Source: Prevotella sp.
Lineage (GTDB): Bacteria; Bacteroidota; Bacteroidia; Bacteroidales; Bacteroidaceae
Direction of reading: 5' to 3'
Length of the DNA: 64,000 nucleotides
Assembly (NCBI GenBank): GCA_017545045.1
Contig: JAFYDA010000002.1
Location: 37,184-101,183 of the forward strand
Numbering within the stretch: position 1 is the first letter of the stretch; the number at the start of each line of letters is the position of its first letter. The notes beneath the pieces were generated by a model. The model made no database searches and was not told the origin of the DNA. It was given only the letters and a program-made list of their open reading frames with translations. The translations under genes and the position numbers were made by a program. Below, piece by piece: positions 61,835 through 64,000 of the stretch.

Positions 61835-63220
61835 ATGAAACAAAAGACATTAAAGGGTAGTTTCTCGCTCTGTGGCAAAGGGCTTCATACAGGTCTTAGC
61901 CTGACAGTGACATTCAATCCTGCTCCGGAAAATACAGGATACAAGATTCAGCGTATTGACTTGGAAGGAATGCCCACAATAGACGCTATCGCTGAGAATG
62001 TGGTTGACACACAGCGTGGTACGGTTCTTGGTAAGGGTGATGAATTTCGTGTGTCGACGATTGAACATGGAATGTCTGCTCTCTATGCACTGGGAATAGA
62101 CAACTGCCTGATCCAGGTCAACGGTCCTGAGTTTCCGATTCTCGATGGTTCAGCCATTCAGTATGTTGAGAAGATCCGTGAGGTGGGCATAGAGGAACAG
62201 AATGCTCCCAAGGATTGGTATGTGATCCGCAAGAAAATAGAAATCAAGGACGAACAGAGCGGCTCGTGTATCACCATCCTGCCTGATGATGATTTCTCGA
62301 TAACGGCCATGTGCTCATTTGAGTCAAAGTTTATCAACAGCCAGTTTGCAACGCTTGAAAACCCATTGAAATATGCTGATGAGATAGCCAGTGCCCGTAC
62401 CTTCGTCTTTGTACGCGACATAGAGCCATTGCTTCAGGCCAACCTCATCAAAGGTGGCGATTTGGACAATGCCATCGTCATCTACGAACGTCAGACCACT
62501 CAGGAGCGTCTTGACATGCTCGCTGATATGCTGCACGTGGAGCATCGTGATGCCACGGATTTAGGATATATCCAGCATAAGCCATTGATGTGGGAAAACG
62601 AGTGTACGCGTCATAAACTGCTTGACGTCATTGGTGACATGGCACTGATAGGCAAGCCCATCAAGGGACGTATCATAGCTACCCGTCCTGGACACACCAT
62701 CAACAACAAGTTTGCCCGTCAGATGCGCAAGGAAATCCGTAAGCACGAGATTCAGGCACCTATCTATGACCCGAATGAGGAACCTATCATGGATGTCAAT
62801 CGCATCCGCGAATTGCTGCCTCATCGCTATCCCATGCAGTTGGTTGACAAAGTGATAGCTCTGGGCGCCACGAGTATCGTTGGCATTAAGAATGTCACGT
62901 CCAATGAACCTTTCTTTCAGGGACACTTCCCGCAGGAGCCTGTCATGCCTGGCGTACTGCAGATAGAGGCGATGGCACAGTGTGGCGGTCTGTTGGTGCT
63001 TAATACGTTGGAAGAACCTGAGCGTTGGTCGTCCTACTTCATGAAGATAGACAATGTGAAGTTCCGTCAGAAAGTTGTTCCTGGCGACACTTTGCTGTTC
63101 AAGGTTGACTTGTTGGCACCTGTGCGTCACGGTATTTCGTCGATGAAAGGTTACATATTCGTAGGTGACCACGTCGTTGCCGAGGCCACCTTTACTGCGC
63201 AGATTGTCAAGAACATGTAA
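61835..63220 (+). CDS. lpxC-fabZ: Bifunctional UDP-3-O-acyl-GlcNAc deacetylase / 3-hydroxyacyl-ACP dehydratase
   Basis: A 461-residue fusion typical of Bacteroidetes. Residues 1 to about 310 are LpxC: zinc ligands in TIEHGMSALYALGIDN (His) and HKLLDVIGDMALIG (His, Asp), and the FPILDGSA motif. Residues about 320-461 are FabZ: LLPHRYPMQLVDKV (His), FFQGHFPQEPVMPGVLQIEAMAQ (His, Glu). It joins the committed step of lipid A synthesis to fatty acid dehydration. It is 4 bp after lpxD. The gene lpxA, which I would expect next from other Bacteroidales, does not follow. Confidence 0.97.
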   Translation: MKQKTLKGSFSLCGKGLHTGLSLTVTFNPAPENTGYKIQRIDLEGMPTIDAIAENVVDTQRGTVLGKGDEFRVSTIEHGMSALYALGIDNCLIQVNGPEFPILDGSAIQYVEKIREVGIEEQNAPKDWYVIRKKIEIKDEQSGSCITILPDDDFSITAMCSFESKFINSQFATLENPLKYADEIASARTFVFVRDIEPLLQANLIKGGDLDNAIVIYERQTTQERLDMLADMLHVEHRDATDLGYIQHKPLMWENECTRHKLLDVIGDMALIGKPIKGRIIATRPGHTINNKFARQMRKEIRKHEIQAPIYDPNEEPIMDVNRIRELLPHRYPMQLVDKVIALGATSIVGIKNVTSNEPFFQGHFPQEPVMPGVLQIEAMAQCGGLLVLNTLEEPERWSSYFMKIDNVKFRQKVVPGDTLLFKVDLLAPVRHGISSMKGYIFVGDHVVAEATFTAQIVKNM

Positions 63221-63261
63221 TGAGGATCATCCGGAGTCAGGAGGACTCAGGGATGTCATAA
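63220..63261 (+). other. 13-codon frame between lpxC-fabZ and the NusG-like gene
   Basis: ATG 63220 overlaps the TAA of lpxC-fabZ and reads MRIIRSQEDSGMS to a TAA at 63259-63261. It includes a small inverted repeat (GAGTC and GACTC). It could be a leader peptide, the remnant of a lost gene, or chance. Confidence 0.2.
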
Positions 63262-63274
63262 CCAATTGTCCGAT

Positions 63275-63955
63275 ATGAACGCGTTGGATAATGCTAGTAT
63301 CATAGACAAAAATTGCATTGGATTTGCCTCCTTTGCCTTCCCCGAAGCAAAAAGCTCAAAGACAGGGGTGTCGGTAAGATATGCGCCAGGCGAAGACAAA
63401 GAATGGTATGTGCTCCGAATCAAATATGGTCAGGCGCAAGCGGTGGCTGATGCCATCATAGAAGACGGCACCTACGTTTATCTGGCCAAGGTATGGAAAG
63501 ACATCCGAAACAAAGAGACGGGCAAGAAACAACGGAAGTTGTTTCCATTCATGAACATTCTTTTTGCATACGTGACGAAGCAGGAAGCCGAAAAATACGT
63601 TAAGGATTCCACCATTTCGAAGTATGCTACATACTATTACAACCATTTCGAGACAAACGAGAACGGGTATAATCCTCCGTTGACTGTCAGTAGCAAGGAT
63701 ATGGCACCATTCGTCAAGGCTACAGCCTTGCTCGATGAGCATGTGATGGAGGTAGATATAAAAACCTGTAAATTCGTGTCTGACGAGTTAGTACGTGTCA
63801 CCGATGGTCCATTCGAAGGAGTCATAGGTCGTGTTGCCCGTATTGCCCGCCAAAAGCGTGTGGTCATTTATATCAAAGGCTTGCAGTCCGGTCTGACCAC
63901 CGCCTATATCCCACCGTATTATCTTGAAAAAGTCGAAGACGATAATTTCGCGTAA
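63275..63955 (+). CDS. NusG-like transcription antiterminator (UpxY type)
   Basis: A 226-residue NusG paralogue. After a variable N-terminus comes the NGN domain (about residues 41-120: KEWYVLRIKYGQAQAVADAI to FPFMNILFAYVTKQEAEKYV) and a KOW motif (about 170-200: DELVRVTDGPFEGVIGRVARI). Such proteins usually head capsule or other polysaccharide operons and prevent early termination there. Start at ATG 63275, 54 bp after lpxC-fabZ; an in-frame TTG at 63266 is less likely. Its TAA overlaps the next ATG, so it is coupled to the gene running off the window. Confidence 0.85.
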   Translation: MNALDNASIIDKNCIGFASFAFPEAKSSKTGVSVRYAPGEDKEWYVLRIKYGQAQAVADAIIEDGTYVYLAKVWKDIRNKETGKKQRKLFPFMNILFAYVTKQEAEKYVKDSTISKYATYYYNHFETNENGYNPPLTVSSKDMAPFVKATALLDEHVMEVDIKTCKFVSDELVRVTDGPFEGVIGRVARIARQKRVVIYIKGLQSGLTTAYIPPYYLEKVEDDNFA

Positions 63956-64000
63956 TGAACAAGACACAACGTCAGAGGGCTTGGGAATGTGGTTTGCCAG
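63955..64000 (+). CDS. Truncated gene start at the window end
   Basis: ATG 63955 overlaps the TAA of the NusG-like gene and reads MNKTQRQRAWECGLP before the window ends. Too short to identify. The coupling suggests it belongs to the operon that the antiterminator serves. Confidence 0.45.
   Translation, partial: MNKTQRQRAWECGLP

Overview
The window looks like chromosome of a Bacteroidales bacterium, most likely Prevotella or a close relative. The grounds are: the LpxC-FabZ fusion, SprA, a serine palmitoyltransferase, a hybrid two-component regulator beside xylan glycoside hydrolases, and promoters of the Bacteroidetes type (TTTG, 19-20 bp, TAnnTTTG) in front of most transcription units. Shine-Dalgarno-like sites are rare. 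No insertion sequence, phage, integrase or CRISPR array was seen.

Layout. 1-1260: 3' part of a mosaic surface protein gene whose frame is broken by a precise 129-bp inversion. 1270-6240: greA with a terminated leader, a HIT hydrolase, mannose-1-phosphate guanylyltransferase, tRNA-Leu, an acyl-CoA ligase and an XRE-cupin regulator. 6380-15930: an orphan sensor kinase, ruvA and the giant T9SS translocon gene sprA. 16340-40380: a xylan island. A five-gene minus-strand operon (GH97, GH98, GH43-CBM6, GH30, GH115) diverges from a GH51 gene; then come a CotH-like protein, a 1285-residue CBM surface protein and a hybrid two-component sensor. Together they could debranch and cut arabinoglucuronoxylan outside the cell or in the periplasm, but no SusC/SusD pair lies in the window.

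40490-50900: a possible small RNA or attenuator, a stand-alone GMP synthase ATP-PPase subunit, der plus a lipoprotein, a PAP2 phosphatase-barrel fusion placed between era and der, then era, fabH, rpmF and DUF177, then a DUF5715 protein and a SulP transporter. 50970-56810: DUF1846 protein and MFS transporter, exonuclease VII subunits, a subtilase behind tRNA-Pro. 56860-64000: serine palmitoyltransferase divergent from a lipid kinase with a 55-codon Cys-rich membrane protein, tRNA-Cys, an HD hydrolase, then lpxD and lpxC-fabZ followed by a NusG-like factor and a truncated gene.

The most unusual signals are the micro-inversion at 731-859, whose reversal restores one frame; two families of short intergenic repeats that each occur at two distant places downstream of genes; a hairpin-terminated leader in front of greA; and a palindrome that encodes the C-termini of two convergent genes at once.
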